A stretch of 64,000 bases of DNA, from assembly GCF_006364435.1 (NCBI RefSeq), contig NZ_CP040977.1, positions 496,001-560,000 on the forward strand, in the 5' to 3' direction. This document shows, piece by piece, positions 11,455 through 21,305 of the stretch; position 1 is the stretch's first letter, and each line of letters opens with the position of its first letter. A model generated the notes under the pieces. It was not told the origin of the DNA. It ran no database searches and saw nothing but the letters and a program-made list of their open reading frames with translations. The position numbers were made by a program, and so were the translations under genes. The stretch comes from Candidatus Methylopumilus universalis (GTDB taxonomy: Bacteria > Pseudomonadota > Gammaproteobacteria > Burkholderiales > Methylophilaceae).

Positions 11455-12687
11455 ATGACCCGTCGTGTTGTTGTTACTGGATTAGGGATTGTATCTAGCC
11501 TAGGTAATAATAAAAAAGAAGTTCAAGATAGCTTATATCATGCTCGTTCTGGCATTACATTTCAGCCAGATTATGCTGCCATGGGATTACGCTCACATGT
11601 TGCAGGCTCCATCAAAAATCTTAATCTTGAAGAATTAATCGATCGTAAATTATTCCGCTTTATGGCGAAAGGTCACGCTTATGCATGGCTTGCTATGCAA
11701 GAAGCCATCGCAGATTCAGACTTGTCCGAAACTATGGTCTCAAATATACGTACCGGTTTGATTGTGGGCGCAGGCGGCGCTTCTCATGAAAGTATTCTAG
11801 ACGGCATAGATACTATTCGAGAAAAAGGTATTCGACGTGTAGGCCCTTACATGGTGACTAAAGCGATGGCGAGTGGCGTTTCAGCATGTCTTGCCACAGG
11901 TGCCAAAATTAAAGGTGTGAACTATGCGATTACTTCTGCATGCTCAACAAGCGCACATTGTATTGGTGCAGGCGTTGAACAAATTCAACTAGGTAAACAA
12001 GATATTATTTTTGCAGGTGGCGCTGAAGAAGAGCACTGGACACTTTCTTTCATGTTTGATGGTATGGGGGCTCTTTCAAGTAAATACAATGAAACTCCAG
12101 AAAAAGCCTCGCGTACCTATGATGTGAATCGCGATGGTTTTGTCATCTCAGGTGGCGGCGGTATTTTAGTTCTAGAAGAATATGAGCATGCAAAAGCGCG
12201 CAATGCAAAAATTTATGCAGAAGTCGTAGGTTACGGTGCGACATCTGATGGTTATGATATGGTGGCACCAAGCGGCGAAGGTGCTGAGCGATGTATGACG
12301 CTTGCACTTCAAGGAATCGACCATGTCGATTACATGAATACACATGGCACAAGCACCCCTGTGGGTGATGTCAAAGAACTTGAAGCAATTCGTGCTGTAT
12401 TTGGGGATAATAAATATGGCCCTATGCCACATATTGCGTCGACGAAATCTTTATCTGGCCACGCATTAGGTGCAGCCGGCGTCAATGAAGCGATCTACAG
12501 TCTTATCATGATGGAAAATAAATTTATTGCGCCATCAGTCAATATCGAAGAATTAGATCCTTTAGCGAATGGCCTTCCTATTGTGACAAAGCGTATTGAT
12601 AATATTGAAGTGAAAACAGCTATTTCAAATAGCTTCGGTTTCGGCGGTACAAATGCGTGTCTTGTATTTTCAACAAAAAATCTTTAA
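11455..12687 (+). CDS. fabB: 3-oxoacyl-ACP synthase I FabB
   Basis: Beta-ketoacyl-ACP synthase that elongates the cis-3-decenoyl-ACP made by FabA, committing carbon to unsaturated fatty acids. The thiolase-fold catalytic triad is visible: Cys163 in [11 protein letters not shown], a histidine in [11 protein letters not shown] and a second histidine in [15 protein letters not shown]. The C-terminus has the usual [14 protein letters not shown]. Its 410 residues are typical. A GGGAGG ribosome-binding site precedes the ATG. It forms a two-gene operon with fabA and overlaps the convergent Mth938-like gene by four bases at its end. Confidence 0.96.
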   Translation: MTRRVVVTGLGIVSSLGNNKKEVQDSLYHARSGITFQPDYAAMGLRSHVAGSIKNLNLEELIDRKLFRFMAKGHAYAWLAMQEAIADSDLSETMVSNIRTGLIVGAGGASHESILDGIDTIREKGIRRVGPYMVTKAMASGVSACLATGAKIKGVNYAITSACSTSAHCIGAGVEQIQLGKQDIIFAGGAEEEHWTLSFMFDGMGALSSKYNETPEKASRTYDVNRDGFVISGGGGILVLEEYEHAKARNAKIYAEVVGYGATSDGYDMVAPSGEGAERCMTLALQGIDHVDYMNTHGTSTPVGDVKELEAIRAVFGDNKYGPMPHIASTKSLSGHALGAAGVNEAIYSLIMMENKFIAPSVNIEELDPLANGLPIVTKRIDNIEVKTAISNSFGFGGTNACLVFSTKNL

Positions 12688-13052
12688 AGCATAAGCGCAA
12701 GTAATACTTTACGCTCTTCGTTTGCCAAAATATTGTAGGTTCTGCATGCGGATTGATTGCTCATAGATTCAATAGCTATATTTTTCTTTGAAAAATATTC
12801 CAAGAGTCTGGGCTCAAGATGTTCTTGAGTATTGCCAGTACCCAATAAAATAATTTCAATATCTAAAGATTTGATAGCTTCAAAACTATTCTCGTTGATA
12901 TCTTTAATGGTTTTGACCGACCATTCAAGAAGCAGTTGATCAGGGGTCACAATAAGACTTGATTGATGACGCACTTGGTTAACTTCCACCCAGTTTAAAT
13001 CGTACCCCGTAATGAGATTTTTATTGTCAGATTGAATTAAGTGAAATTTCAT
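12684..13052 (-). CDS. Mth938-like domain protein (DUF498)
   Basis: Small protein of 122 residues of the Mth938/AAMDC (DUF498) fold, related to the mitochondrial complex I assembly factor NDUFAF3. Characteristic pieces are the [16 protein letters not shown] segment, [43 protein letters not shown] and the hydrophobic end. No catalytic residue is known for the family and its bacterial role is undefined. It converges on fabB with a four-base overlap. It is divergent from the alaA-like gene, an arrangement I recall from other betaproteobacteria. The ATG is at 13052. Confidence 0.8.
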   Translation of the reverse strand: MKFHLIQSDNKNLITGYDLNWVEVNQVRHQSSLIVTPDQLLLEWSVKTIKDINENSFEAIKSLDIEIILLGTGNTQEHLEPRLLEYFSKKNIAIESMSNQSACRTYNILANEERKVLLALML

Positions 13053-13100
13053 AACATCGTGTTTTTAAAGAAATAAATTAAATCAAAACCCTCTCATTTG

Positions 13101-13130
13101 TTGGCGGAATGCGCGTTCACAAGGTAAGAT
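13101..13130 (+). promoter_or_regulatory. Candidate promoter for the alaA-hom-thrC series
   Basis: TTGGCG (13101-13106) and TAAGAT (13125-13130) are separated by 18 bases in the gap between the Mth938-like gene and the aminotransferase, about 28 bases ahead of the TTG start. Each box is 4-5 of 6 to consensus. This is a pattern match only. Confidence 0.3.
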
Positions 13131-13158
13131 ATCATATATTCAAATATAGGTAATTAAA

Positions 13159-14385
13159 TTGGCTCAGCTTAAAAAATCAACGAAATTAAATAACGTCTGT
13201 TATGACATTCGCGGACCTGTTTTAGCGCACGCTAAAAAAATGGAAGAAGAGGGTCATCGCATTATCAAGCTTAATATTGGTAATCCAGCAGCCTTTGGAT
13301 TTGAGGCGCCCGAAGAGATTGTGCAAGACGTTATTCGTAATATGGGTAAAGCATCCGGCTATACAGATAGCAAGGGGCTTTTTGAGCCTAGAAAATCTAT
13401 CATGCATTACACGCAGGAAAAAAACATTCCAAATGTGGATGTTGATGATGTGATTATTGGTAATGGCGTTTCAGAGCTTATCGTGATGTCGATGCAGGCA
13501 TTGTTAGACAACGATGATGAAGTATTAATCCCAATGCCAGATTACCCACTATGGACTGCGGCTGTGACGTTGGCAGGCGGAAAACCTAGACATTATTTAT
13601 GTGATGAAGCTTCTAATTGGTATCCTGATCTTAAAGATATCGAAAGTAAAATTACAAGCAAAACAAAAGCGATCTTAGTTATTAATCCTAACAATCCAAC
13701 AGGCGCGCTTTATCCAAAAGAAATTTTAGAGGGCATTATTCAGATTGCAAGGAAACATAAGCTTGTTGTTTTTGCAGATGAGATTTACGACAAAGTGGTT
13801 TATGACAAAAAGAAACATATTTCGATCGCATCCCTTGCAGACGATCTTCTTTTTGTGACATTGAATGGCTTATCAAAAAACTATCGCGCATGTGGTTATC
13901 GTGCAGGATGGTTGGTCGTGTCTGGAAACAAAAAAGAATCTGGGGATTATATTGAAGGCCTTAATATGTTAGCTTCCATGCGTTTATGTGCGAACGTACC
14001 TGGACAGCTTGCCATTCAAACCGCTTTGGGCGGATATCAAAGTATTGATGATCTCGTAGCACCTTCAGGACGACTTTTTAAGCAAAGAGAACTTGCATAC
14101 GACATGCTTGTGTCTATACCTGGTGTAACTTGTGTTAAGCCAGAAGCTGCGATGTATCTATTTCCTAAATTAGACCCAAAGATATATCCAATAAAAGATG
14201 ATCAAGAATTTATTTTAAAATTATTAATTGATAAAAAAGTTTTATTAGTTCAAGGCACAGGATTTAACTGGAAAGATCCCGATCATATAAGAATTGTATT
14301 CTTACCCAATGAAGATGATCTTAAAGAGTCAATTAAGCGTATTGCAAATTATCTTGAAAACTTTAAAAAAAATACTGCGAACTAG
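13159..14385 (+). CDS. alaA: PLP-dependent aminotransferase, AlaA-like
   Basis: Fold-type-I class-I/II aminotransferase of 408 residues, closest by eye to the glutamate-pyruvate transaminase AlaA. The start MAQLKKSTKLNNVCYDIRGPVL, the substrate loop LNIGNPAAFGFEAPEE, NPNNPTGALYP, FADEIYDKVVYD and the PLP-lysine segment LNGLSKNYRACGYRAGW all fit. It would make alanine from pyruvate. Its place next to hom and thrC is frequent in betaproteobacteria, so other amino-acid substrates are possible. The start is a TTG at 13159 with AGG eight bases ahead. The next in-frame ATG is about 30 codons in and would remove conserved sequence. Confidence 0.85.
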   Translation: MAQLKKSTKLNNVCYDIRGPVLAHAKKMEEEGHRIIKLNIGNPAAFGFEAPEEIVQDVIRNMGKASGYTDSKGLFEPRKSIMHYTQEKNIPNVDVDDVIIGNGVSELIVMSMQALLDNDDEVLIPMPDYPLWTAAVTLAGGKPRHYLCDEASNWYPDLKDIESKITSKTKAILVINPNNPTGALYPKEILEGIIQIARKHKLVVFADEIYDKVVYDKKKHISIASLADDLLFVTLNGLSKNYRACGYRAGWLVVSGNKKESGDYIEGLNMLASMRLCANVPGQLAIQTALGGYQSIDDLVAPSGRLFKQRELAYDMLVSIPGVTCVKPEAAMYLFPKLDPKIYPIKDDQEFILKLLIDKKVLLVQGTGFNWKDPDHIRIVFLPNEDDLKESIKRIANYLENFKKNTAN

Positions 14386-14398
14386 AAAGTCATAGCCG

Positions 14399-15694
14399 AT
14401 GAAAAGAATGAATATAGGTTTATTGGGTATTGGCACAGTCGGTGGTGGTGTATTTGAACTTCTAAAATCAAACATTAACGAAATACAGCGCAAGACTGCG
14501 ACTGATATGAAAATTGTTGCTGTTGCAGACAAGAACATTGTGCGTGCAAAAGAAATTGCAGGAAGCGCTATTGAAGTGACTGACGATCCATTTAAATTAG
14601 TCGCTGATAAAGAGATTGATGTCATTGTTGAGCTTATTGGCGGTACAACCATCGCAAAAGATTTGGTTGTAAAAGCCATTGAAAACAAAAAACATGTCGT
14701 AACAGCCAATAAGGCATTGCTAGCAAATTTTGGAAATGAACTCTTTGCATTAGCCAAAAAAAATAATGTCACTTTAGCTTTTGAAGCTTCAGTTGCTGGC
14801 GGCATACCTATATTAAAATCAATCAGAGAAGGTTTAGCTGGAAATAAAATCGAGTGGGTGGCAGGCATTATTAATGGCACTACAAATTTTATTTTGACCG
14901 AGATGCAAGAAAAGGGTGTTACTTTTGCTAAAGCTTTATCTGAAGCTCAATCTTTAGGTTATGCGGAAGCAGACCCTACATTTGATATTGAAGGTATTGA
15001 TGCTGCCCATAAGTTAACAATTCTTGCTGGTTTGTCTTTCGGTATTCCTATGAATTTTAAAGATGTTTATGTGGAAGGTATTAAAGCGCTTGAGCAAAAA
15101 GATATTCAGTACGCAGAAGAATTAGGCTATCGCATTAAATTATTAGGTATTGCTAAAAGCAGAGACAAAGGCATTGAATTAAGAGTGCACCCAACATTAA
15201 TCCCAGAAAAACGTTTGATTGCCAATGTAAATGGCGCAATGAATGCCATCGTGGTTAAAGGCAATATGGTTGGACCAACACTTTATTATGGCGCTGGCGC
15301 TGGTGCGCTTCCAACAGCAAGTGCCGTAGTAGCTGATCTTATTGATATTTCTAGATCATCTCATGTGCCACCTCATGGATTTGAAGACAATAAGATTAAT
15401 TCGATTCCTATCTATAAAATTGAAGATGCAATCAGCGGTTATTATTTAAGAATTAGAGTTTCAGATAAACCAGGTGTGCTAGCTGAAATTACAAAATTAT
15501 TCGGCGATAAGAAAATTTCAATTGATGCAATGCTTCAAAAGGAATCTAAAGAACATGAATCTGAGGCAGATATCGTCATACTCAGTCACTTAGCTGTTGA
15601 AAAAGATATCAATACTGTAATTCTCGCTATTGAATCCTTGTCAGCCACCATTGGTAAAGTTATTAAAATTAGATTAGAAGAGCTTAGCAAATAA
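14399..15694 (+). CDS. hom: Homoserine dehydrogenase
   Basis: Reduces aspartate semialdehyde to homoserine, the branch point to threonine and methionine. The NAD(P)-binding start GLLGIGTVGGGV, the catalytic region GTTNFILTEM...ALSEAQSLGYAEADPTFDIEGIDAAHK and a C-terminal ACT domain (RIRVSDKPGVLAEITKLFGDKKISIDAML) are all present. The ACT domain is usually where threonine feedback acts. Its 431 residues match the monofunctional type. The ATG at 14399 is used here; a second in-frame ATG three codons later (14408) gives an equally good start. thrC follows after seven bases. Confidence 0.96.
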   Translation: MKRMNIGLLGIGTVGGGVFELLKSNINEIQRKTATDMKIVAVADKNIVRAKEIAGSAIEVTDDPFKLVADKEIDVIVELIGGTTIAKDLVVKAIENKKHVVTANKALLANFGNELFALAKKNNVTLAFEASVAGGIPILKSIREGLAGNKIEWVAGIINGTTNFILTEMQEKGVTFAKALSEAQSLGYAEADPTFDIEGIDAAHKLTILAGLSFGIPMNFKDVYVEGIKALEQKDIQYAEELGYRIKLLGIAKSRDKGIELRVHPTLIPEKRLIANVNGAMNAIVVKGNMVGPTLYYGAGAGALPTASAVVADLIDISRSSHVPPHGFEDNKINSIPIYKIEDAISGYYLRIRVSDKPGVLAEITKLFGDKKISIDAMLQKESKEHESEADIVILSHLAVEKDINTVILAIESLSATIGKVIKIRLEELSK

Positions 15695-15701
15695 AGGTTT
15701 T

Positions 15702-17126
15702 ATGAAATATATTTCAACGCGCGGCCGGTCAGAACCACTTTCCTTTTCAGAGATTTTATTAGGAGGTCTTGCTCCTGACGGTGGCTTGTACCTGCCAGAG
15801 ACGTATCCAAAATTTTCATCGCAAGATTTAAATAGCATGCAAAGCATGACCTATCCTGAGCTTGCCTTTCATATTATTTCTAAATTTGCAGATGACATCC
15901 CGAAAGATGATTTAAAGACGATTATCAATAAAACATATACAAAAGAAGTATATGCGTTTTCAAGGTCAGAACAAAAAGCTGAAGACATTACGCCAATTTT
16001 AAAAGTTAAAGATAATCTTTATATTCTTTCACTTTCGAATGGACCAACGCTCGCATTTAAAGATATTGCAATGCAATTACTCGGCAATCTTTTTGAGTAT
16101 GTACTCACAAAAAATAACGCTGAAATTAATATTTTAGGAGCAACTTCCGGAGATACAGGTTCAGCTGCGGAGTATGCAATGCGAGGCAAAAAAGGTATCA
16201 ATGTCTTTATGTTGTCACCTTATCAAAAGATGAGTCGTTTTCAGTCTGCCCAGATGTTTAGTATTCAAGACCCTAATATTTTTAATTTAAGCGTCAAAGG
16301 TGTTTTTGATGACTGCCAGGATATTGTAAAAGCTGTATCTAATGACTTAGATTTCAAAAGAGATTTTAAAATTGGAGCTGTGAATTCAATTAATTGGGGC
16401 AGAATTTTAGCGCAGATCGTTTATTACTTTAAAGGTTACCTCGCTGTTGCCAAAAATAATGAAGAAGTTAGCTTTACAGTGCCCACAGGTAACTTTGGTA
16501 ATATCTGTGCAGGCCATATTGCTCGCATGATGGGTCTACCTATTAAGAGGCTTGTGGTTGCTACAAATGAAAATAATGTTTTAGATGAATTTTTTAAGAC
16601 AGGTGTATATAAGCCTCGGGATTCAAAGAATACTTTCCACACATCAAGCCCTTCGATGGATATATCCAAAGCGTCTAATTTTGAACGTTTTATTTTCGAT
16701 TTACTGGGACGTGATAGTAAAAAATTAAATGCGTTATGGAAGTCAATTGATCAAGGCGGTAATTTTGATCTAAACCAAGAAGGTATCTTCGAAAAAATTC
16801 AAGCTTTTGGTTTTACATCTTCCTCAAGTACTCACAAAGAACGTATTCACTATATTAAAGAAATCTTTAACCAATATAAAATTGTTATCGATACACATAC
16901 GGCAGATGGTTTTAAAGCAGCTTATGAACATACAGACGACAATGTCCCAATGATTGTTCTTGAGACAGCGTTGCCTACTAAATTTGAAGATTCTATTGTA
17001 GAAGCCATAGGTCAAAAACCTGAAAGACCGGAATCATTAAAGCATTTAGAAGATCTCCCACAAAAATTTAAAGTTTTTGATAATCAAGTAGATCTTGTTA
17101 AAACATTTATAAGGCAAAACGTTTAA
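15702..17126 (+). CDS. thrC: Threonine synthase
   Basis: PLP enzyme converting O-phosphohomoserine to threonine. It is the long ThrC type of 474 residues, as in E. coli and yeast, starting [32 protein letters not shown]. The PLP lysine lies in [14 protein letters not shown], with the phosphate-binding [14 protein letters not shown] and [20 protein letters not shown] following. An AAAGG ribosome-binding site precedes the ATG. The preceding gene hom makes homoserine. The homoserine kinase that must act between them is not in this window. Confidence 0.96.
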   Translation: MKYISTRGRSEPLSFSEILLGGLAPDGGLYLPETYPKFSSQDLNSMQSMTYPELAFHIISKFADDIPKDDLKTIINKTYTKEVYAFSRSEQKAEDITPILKVKDNLYILSLSNGPTLAFKDIAMQLLGNLFEYVLTKNNAEINILGATSGDTGSAAEYAMRGKKGINVFMLSPYQKMSRFQSAQMFSIQDPNIFNLSVKGVFDDCQDIVKAVSNDLDFKRDFKIGAVNSINWGRILAQIVYYFKGYLAVAKNNEEVSFTVPTGNFGNICAGHIARMMGLPIKRLVVATNENNVLDEFFKTGVYKPRDSKNTFHTSSPSMDISKASNFERFIFDLLGRDSKKLNALWKSIDQGGNFDLNQEGIFEKIQAFGFTSSSSTHKERIHYIKEIFNQYKIVIDTHTADGFKAAYEHTDDNVPMIVLETALPTKFEDSIVEAIGQKPERPESLKHLEDLPQKFKVFDNQVDLVKTFIRQNV

Positions 17127-17130
17127 GATC

Positions 17131-17925
17131 ATGAAGCAATATTTAGATTTACTTAATCACGTTAAAAATCATGGCGACGTCAAACATGATCGAACAGGCA
17201 CAGGGACTATTTCTGTGTTTGGCTATCAAATGCGTTATGACTTATCACAAGGCTTTCCTCTTCTTACCACTAAAAAAGTCCATCTAAAGTCGATTATTCA
17301 TGAGCTTTTATGGTTTTTAAGTGGCAGCACAAATATCAAGTATTTAAAAGATCATGGTGTCAGTATTTGGGATGAATGGGCTGATGAAAATGGTAATCTA
17401 GGCCCTGTCTACGGCTACCAATGGAGAAGCTGGCCTTCCTCAGATGGGAAGCATATTGATCAAATAACCGATCTTATTGAATCGATTAAAAAGAATCCAG
17501 ACTCAAGAAGATTAATTGTATCTGCTTGGAACGTTTCGGAAATTTCTAAAATGAAATTGCCTCCTTGCCATGCATTTTTCCAATTTTATGTTTCGAATGG
17601 CAAGTTATCCTGTCAGCTTTATCAGAGAAGTGCAGATATATTCCTGGGCGTACCTTTCAATATAGCGTCTTACGCACTTCTTACAATGATGGTAGCTCAA
17701 GTATGCTCATTAGAGCTTGGTGATTTTGTCCACACATTAGGTGATGCGCATATTTATTCTAATCATATGGACCAAGTGAATGAACAATTATCAAGAACAC
17801 CTAAAACTTTACCTCGTATGAAAATTAATCCTGAAGTTAAAAGTATATTTGATTTTAAATTCGAAGATTTTGTTTTAGAAAATTATGATCCTGATCCTGC
17901 AATTAAAGCGCCTGTAGCAGTCTAG
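17131..17925 (+). CDS. thyA: Thymidylate synthase
   Basis: Methylates dUMP to dTMP using methylene-tetrahydrofolate and producing dihydrofolate. The catalytic cysteine is Cys146 in [12 protein letters not shown], as in E. coli, with [19 protein letters not shown] after it and a C-terminus ending IKAPVAV. At 264 residues it is exactly the classic length. It begins four bases after thrC. Its TAG stop shares one base with the GTG start of folA, the enzyme that recycles the dihydrofolate it makes, so the two are tightly coupled. Confidence 0.97.
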   Translation: MKQYLDLLNHVKNHGDVKHDRTGTGTISVFGYQMRYDLSQGFPLLTTKKVHLKSIIHELLWFLSGSTNIKYLKDHGVSIWDEWADENGNLGPVYGYQWRSWPSSDGKHIDQITDLIESIKKNPDSRRLIVSAWNVSEISKMKLPPCHAFFQFYVSNGKLSCQLYQRSADIFLGVPFNIASYALLTMMVAQVCSLELGDFVHTLGDAHIYSNHMDQVNEQLSRTPKTLPRMKINPEVKSIFDFKFEDFVLENYDPDPAIKAPVAV

Positions 17926-18413
17926 TGTCTAAGTTATCTATTATTGTTGCGATGAGCTCTAACCATGTCATTGGTGTCAACAATACCCTGCCATGGCATT
18001 TAACTGAAGATCTAAAGTATTTCAAATCTTTAACAACAGGTCATACCATTATCATGGGCCGAAAAACATACCAGTCCATTGGTCGTCCTCTTCCTCACAG
18101 ACGAAATATAGTAATTAGTCGAAATACTGAAACTTCTTATGAGGGTGCCGAAGTTGCCCATAGTATTGAAGACGCTATTTCTATCTCAAAGAATGATAAG
18201 GAAGTGTTTGTGATTGGCGGAGCAGATATATACAAACAAGCACTAAACCAAGTGGATCATTTGTATATTACTGAGATTAAGAAAAGTTTTTCAGGGGATG
18301 CCTTTTTCCCTGAGATTGATAAATCAAAATGGAGTGAAATTTCCAGAGAAGACCATGCGACAGAAGATGGTCTTGAGTTCTCTTTTGTAAGCTACCAAAA
18401 AAATACTAAATAG
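17925..18413 (+). CDS. folA: Dihydrofolate reductase
   Basis: Reduces dihydrofolate to tetrahydrofolate with NADPH, closing the thymidylate cycle. The active-site segment IGVNNTLPWHLTEDLKYFKSLT carries the acidic residue after the PWHL motif, and TIIMGRKTYQSIGRPLPHRRNIVIS and EVFVIGGADIYKQAL are also typical. Its length of 162 is normal. Translation starts at a GTG that shares its first base with the last base of the thyA stop. It converges on the decarboxylase gene with an eight-base overlap. Having both thyA and folA fits a classical one-carbon system without ThyX. Confidence 0.95.
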   Translation: MSKLSIIVAMSSNHVIGVNNTLPWHLTEDLKYFKSLTTGHTIIMGRKTYQSIGRPLPHRRNIVISRNTETSYEGAEVAHSIEDAISISKNDKEVFVIGGADIYKQALNQVDHLYITEIKKSFSGDAFFPEIDKSKWSEISREDHATEDGLEFSFVSYQKNTK

Positions 18414-20646
18414 AAACGCAGTCTACAAAGTAGTGTGCTTTGCCATCAATCTTTTGTTTAACTAATCCGTGGTTGTCTGTTTCGAATCCAGGAAATTTTT
18501 CATTAAAATCTCGCGCAAACTTTAAATAATTCACAATAATATTATTAAAGCGCTCGCCAGGAATCAAAAGTGGAATGCCAGGTGGGTATGGGGTGAGGAG
18601 CACCGCAGTAATTCTACCTTCTAGATCATCAATCGCGACACGCTCAATTTCTTTATGGGCCATTTTTGCAAAAGCTTCTGTAGGTTTCATTGCGGGCACC
18701 ATATCTGAGAGATACATTTCTGTTGTAAGTCTTGCGATATTATGTTTTTTGTAAATTTCATGAATTTCCGTGCATAGATCTCTAAGACCGATGCGCTCAT
18801 AACTTGGCTGTTTCTGAATAAACTCAGGCAACACTTTCCACAAAGGTTGATTCTTGTCGTAATCGTCTTTGAATTGCTGAAGGGCAGCCACAAGCGTATT
18901 CCAACGACCCTTAGTAATACCGATAGTAAACATAATAAAGAATGAGTAGAGGCCAGTTTTTTCTACAATTACGCCATGTTCTGCCAAATACTTCGTAACA
19001 ATAGATGCGGGTATACCAAACTCTTCAGAAAACTCGCCATCTACATTAAGTCCTGGGGTGATAATGGTTGCTTTAATAGGGTCGAGCATATTGAAGCCAT
19101 CTGCGAGATCTCCAAAGCCATGCCAATGGTCATTAGCATTTAACATCCAAGCATCTCTATCTTCGAGACCTTCATCTGATAGGTCGTTAGGACCCCAAAC
19201 TTTAAACCACCAGTCAGATCCCCATTCAATATCTACTTTTCGCATCGCGCGTCTAAAGTCTAACGCTTCCATAAGTGACTCTTCTACAAGAGCTTTACCT
19301 CCAGGCTCCTCCATCATTGCCGCTGCAACATCGCAACTCGCAATAATTGAATATTGTGGACTGGTAGAGCTATGCATAAGGAATGATTCATTAAAGACTT
19401 CTCGATCGAGTTTATTTTTTTCTGCATCCTGAACGAGAATTTGCGATGCCTGACTTAACCCTGCCAAAAGTTTGTGTGTAGATTGTGTTGAAAAGACTAA
19501 GCTGTCTTTACAGCGGGGACGATCAGCACCAATCGCATGATAGTCACCATAAAAATCATGGAACGTTGCATGAGGTAACCAAGCTTCATCGAAATGTAGT
19601 GTGTCAATTTTTCCATCTAACATTTCTTTAATTTCTTCAACGTTATAAAGAATGCCATCATATGTTGATTGGGTAATTGTTAATACACGAGGCTTATCTT
19701 TTTTGTTGGTGATGAATGGATTCTTTTGAATTTTATCTTGAATATTTTTCCATTCGAATTCCTTTTTAGGAATAGGTCCAATAATGCCAAAGTGATTTCG
19801 AGTGGGCATTAAGAAGATTGGAATAGCGCCTGTCATAATAATAGAATGCAGCACTGATTTATGGCAATTACGATCAACAATCACAATATCACCTGGTGCA
19901 ACAGTTGAATGCCACACCATCTTGTTTGATGTTGATGTGCCGTTTGTCACAAAGTAGAGATGATCACAGTTATAGATGCGCGCTGCATTTCTTTCTGAAG
20001 CGCCTACCGGTCCTGTATGGTCGAGTAACTGACCTAACTCATCAACTGCGTTGCATACGTCCGCGCGAAGCATATTTTCACCGAAGAATTGATGAAACAT
20101 TTGACCGACGGGCGATTTGAGAAAAGCGACGCCGCCAGAGTGCCCAGGGCAATGCCAAGAGTAGGAGCCGTCACCTGCATAATGCGTCAACGCTTTAAAA
20201 AATGGCGGGGGTAAGCTGTCTAGGTAAGTTCTTGCTTCTCGAACGATATAACGCGCCACGAATTCTGGCGTATCTTCGTGCATATGAATAAAGCCATTTA
20301 ACTCTCTTAAAATTTCATTAGGAATGTGACGGCTCGTTCTGGTTTCACCGTGAAGAAATATTGGAATTTCTTCGTTACGATATCTGATTTCATCTACGAA
20401 GCTTTTTAATTGCTGTAGTGCAGTTTGATTTTCTTCGACAAATTCTTCATCATCAATAGATAGAATAAATGCAGATGCTCGGCTTTGCTGTTGTGCAAAT
20501 GAAGTTAAGTCACCATAACTTGTAACTCCTAGCACCTCAAAATTTTCTTCCTCAATCGCTTTTGCTAAAACTCTAATACCAAGACCAGACGAATTTTCGG
20601 ATTTAAAGTCTTCATCAATAATGACGACGGGGAAGTTAAATTTCAT
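18406..20646 (-). CDS. Orn/Lys/Arg decarboxylase family protein
   Basis: Large fold-type-I PLP decarboxylase of 746 residues, the size of LdcC, SpeC and AdiA. Residues 1 to about 130 form the response-regulator-like wing domain (FPVVIIDEDF...GVTSYGDL). The PLP-binding core includes CPGHSGGVAFLKSPVGQMF, FVTNGTSTSNKM, LHFDEAWLPHATF and the PLP lysine in STQSTHKLLAGLSQASQI. The C-terminal domain is complete, with LLTPYPPGIPLLIPGERF. Whether it prefers arginine, lysine or ornithine cannot be decided by eye. In a small genome a biosynthetic polyamine role is likelier than acid resistance. dcd lies nine bases upstream, a neighbour I recall from other betaproteobacteria. Confidence 0.88.
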   Translation of the reverse strand: MKFNFPVVIIDEDFKSENSSGLGIRVLAKAIEEENFEVLGVTSYGDLTSFAQQQSRASAFILSIDDEEFVEENQTALQQLKSFVDEIRYRNEEIPIFLHGETRTSRHIPNEILRELNGFIHMHEDTPEFVARYIVREARTYLDSLPPPFFKALTHYAGDGSYSWHCPGHSGGVAFLKSPVGQMFHQFFGENMLRADVCNAVDELGQLLDHTGPVGASERNAARIYNCDHLYFVTNGTSTSNKMVWHSTVAPGDIVIVDRNCHKSVLHSIIMTGAIPIFLMPTRNHFGIIGPIPKKEFEWKNIQDKIQKNPFITNKKDKPRVLTITQSTYDGILYNVEEIKEMLDGKIDTLHFDEAWLPHATFHDFYGDYHAIGADRPRCKDSLVFSTQSTHKLLAGLSQASQILVQDAEKNKLDREVFNESFLMHSSTSPQYSIIASCDVAAAMMEEPGGKALVEESLMEALDFRRAMRKVDIEWGSDWWFKVWGPNDLSDEGLEDRDAWMLNANDHWHGFGDLADGFNMLDPIKATIITPGLNVDGEFSEEFGIPASIVTKYLAEHGVIVEKTGLYSFFIMFTIGITKGRWNTLVAALQQFKDDYDKNQPLWKVLPEFIQKQPSYERIGLRDLCTEIHEIYKKHNIARLTTEMYLSDMVPAMKPTEAFAKMAHKEIERVAIDDLEGRITAVLLTPYPPGIPLLIPGERFNNIIVNYLKFARDFNEKFPGFETDNHGLVKQKIDGKAHYFVDCVSI

Positions 20647-20655
20647 ATGAACCCT

Positions 20656-21222
20656 TTATATTTTAGGTAATGTTACACCTACTTGGCCTTGGTACTTTCC
20701 ACCACGATCCTTGTAGGATGTTTCACATACTTCATCGGACTCAAAGAATAGCACTTGAGCGCAACCTTCGCCTGCATAAATTTTTGCAGGAAGGGGTGTT
20801 GTATTACTAAATTCTAAAGTGACATAACCTTCCCATTCTGGTTCGAAGGGGGTGACATTCACAATAATGCCGCATCTAGCGTATGTTGATTTACCTAAAC
20901 ATATAGTGAGAACGCTTCTGGGTATTCTGAAATATTCAACTGTTCTTGCAAGTGCGAATGAGTTTGGAGGAATGATGCAATAATCCCCGTTAAATTCAAC
21001 AAATGAATTAGGATCGAAATTTTTTGGATCCACAATAGTGCTATTGATGTTAGTGAAAACTTTAAATTCATTAGCACAACGGATGTCGTACCCATAACTC
21101 GATGCGCCATAAGATACAATTTTTTGATTATCTTTTTCGCGAATAAGCTTAGGCTCAAATGGCTCAATCATGCCATGTTCTTCAGCCATTTTTCTTATCC
21201 ATTTATCTGATTTTATCGTCAT
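20656..21222 (-). CDS. dcd: dCTP deaminase
   Basis: Deaminates dCTP to dUTP, feeding the thymidylate pathway. It is a trimeric dUTPase-fold enzyme of 188 residues. Visible motifs are [17 protein letters not shown], the nucleotide-binding [33 protein letters not shown] with the catalytic glutamate in TLEF, and [11 protein letters not shown]. It follows zwf after a strong terminator and precedes the decarboxylase by nine bases, so it probably starts its own short transcript. It complements thyA and folA on the other side of the decarboxylase. Confidence 0.96.
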   Translation of the reverse strand: MTIKSDKWIRKMAEEHGMIEPFEPKLIREKDNQKIVSYGASSYGYDIRCANEFKVFTNINSTIVDPKNFDPNSFVEFNGDYCIIPPNSFALARTVEYFRIPRSVLTICLGKSTYARCGIIVNVTPFEPEWEGYVTLEFSNTTPLPAKIYAGEGCAQVLFFESDEVCETSYKDRGGKYQGQVGVTLPKI

Positions 21223-21235
21223 AATTTTCTTGTCT

Positions 21236-21281
21236 CAAAAAAGAAAAATCCCGTTTGCACAATCTTGACGCTACGGGATTT
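21236..21281 (-). terminator. Rho-independent terminator after zwf
   Basis: Read on the minus strand, AAATCCCGT and ACGGGATTT (arms at 21273-21281 and 21246-21254) make a perfect nine-base stem with an 18-base loop. A T-rich run (TTTTTCTTTTTT) follows at once. It lies 25 bases after the zwf stop and before dcd on the same strand, so it separates the gnd-zwf unit from dcd. Confidence 0.8.
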
Positions 21282-21305
21282 CCAATGATTTAAATTTTCA
21301 TTACT

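Noticed and set aside
14329-14880. Long minus-strand open frame opposite hom
   Set aside because: It is an antisense shadow of alaA/hom with low-complexity composition and no recognisable motif. The plus-strand genes are well conserved there.
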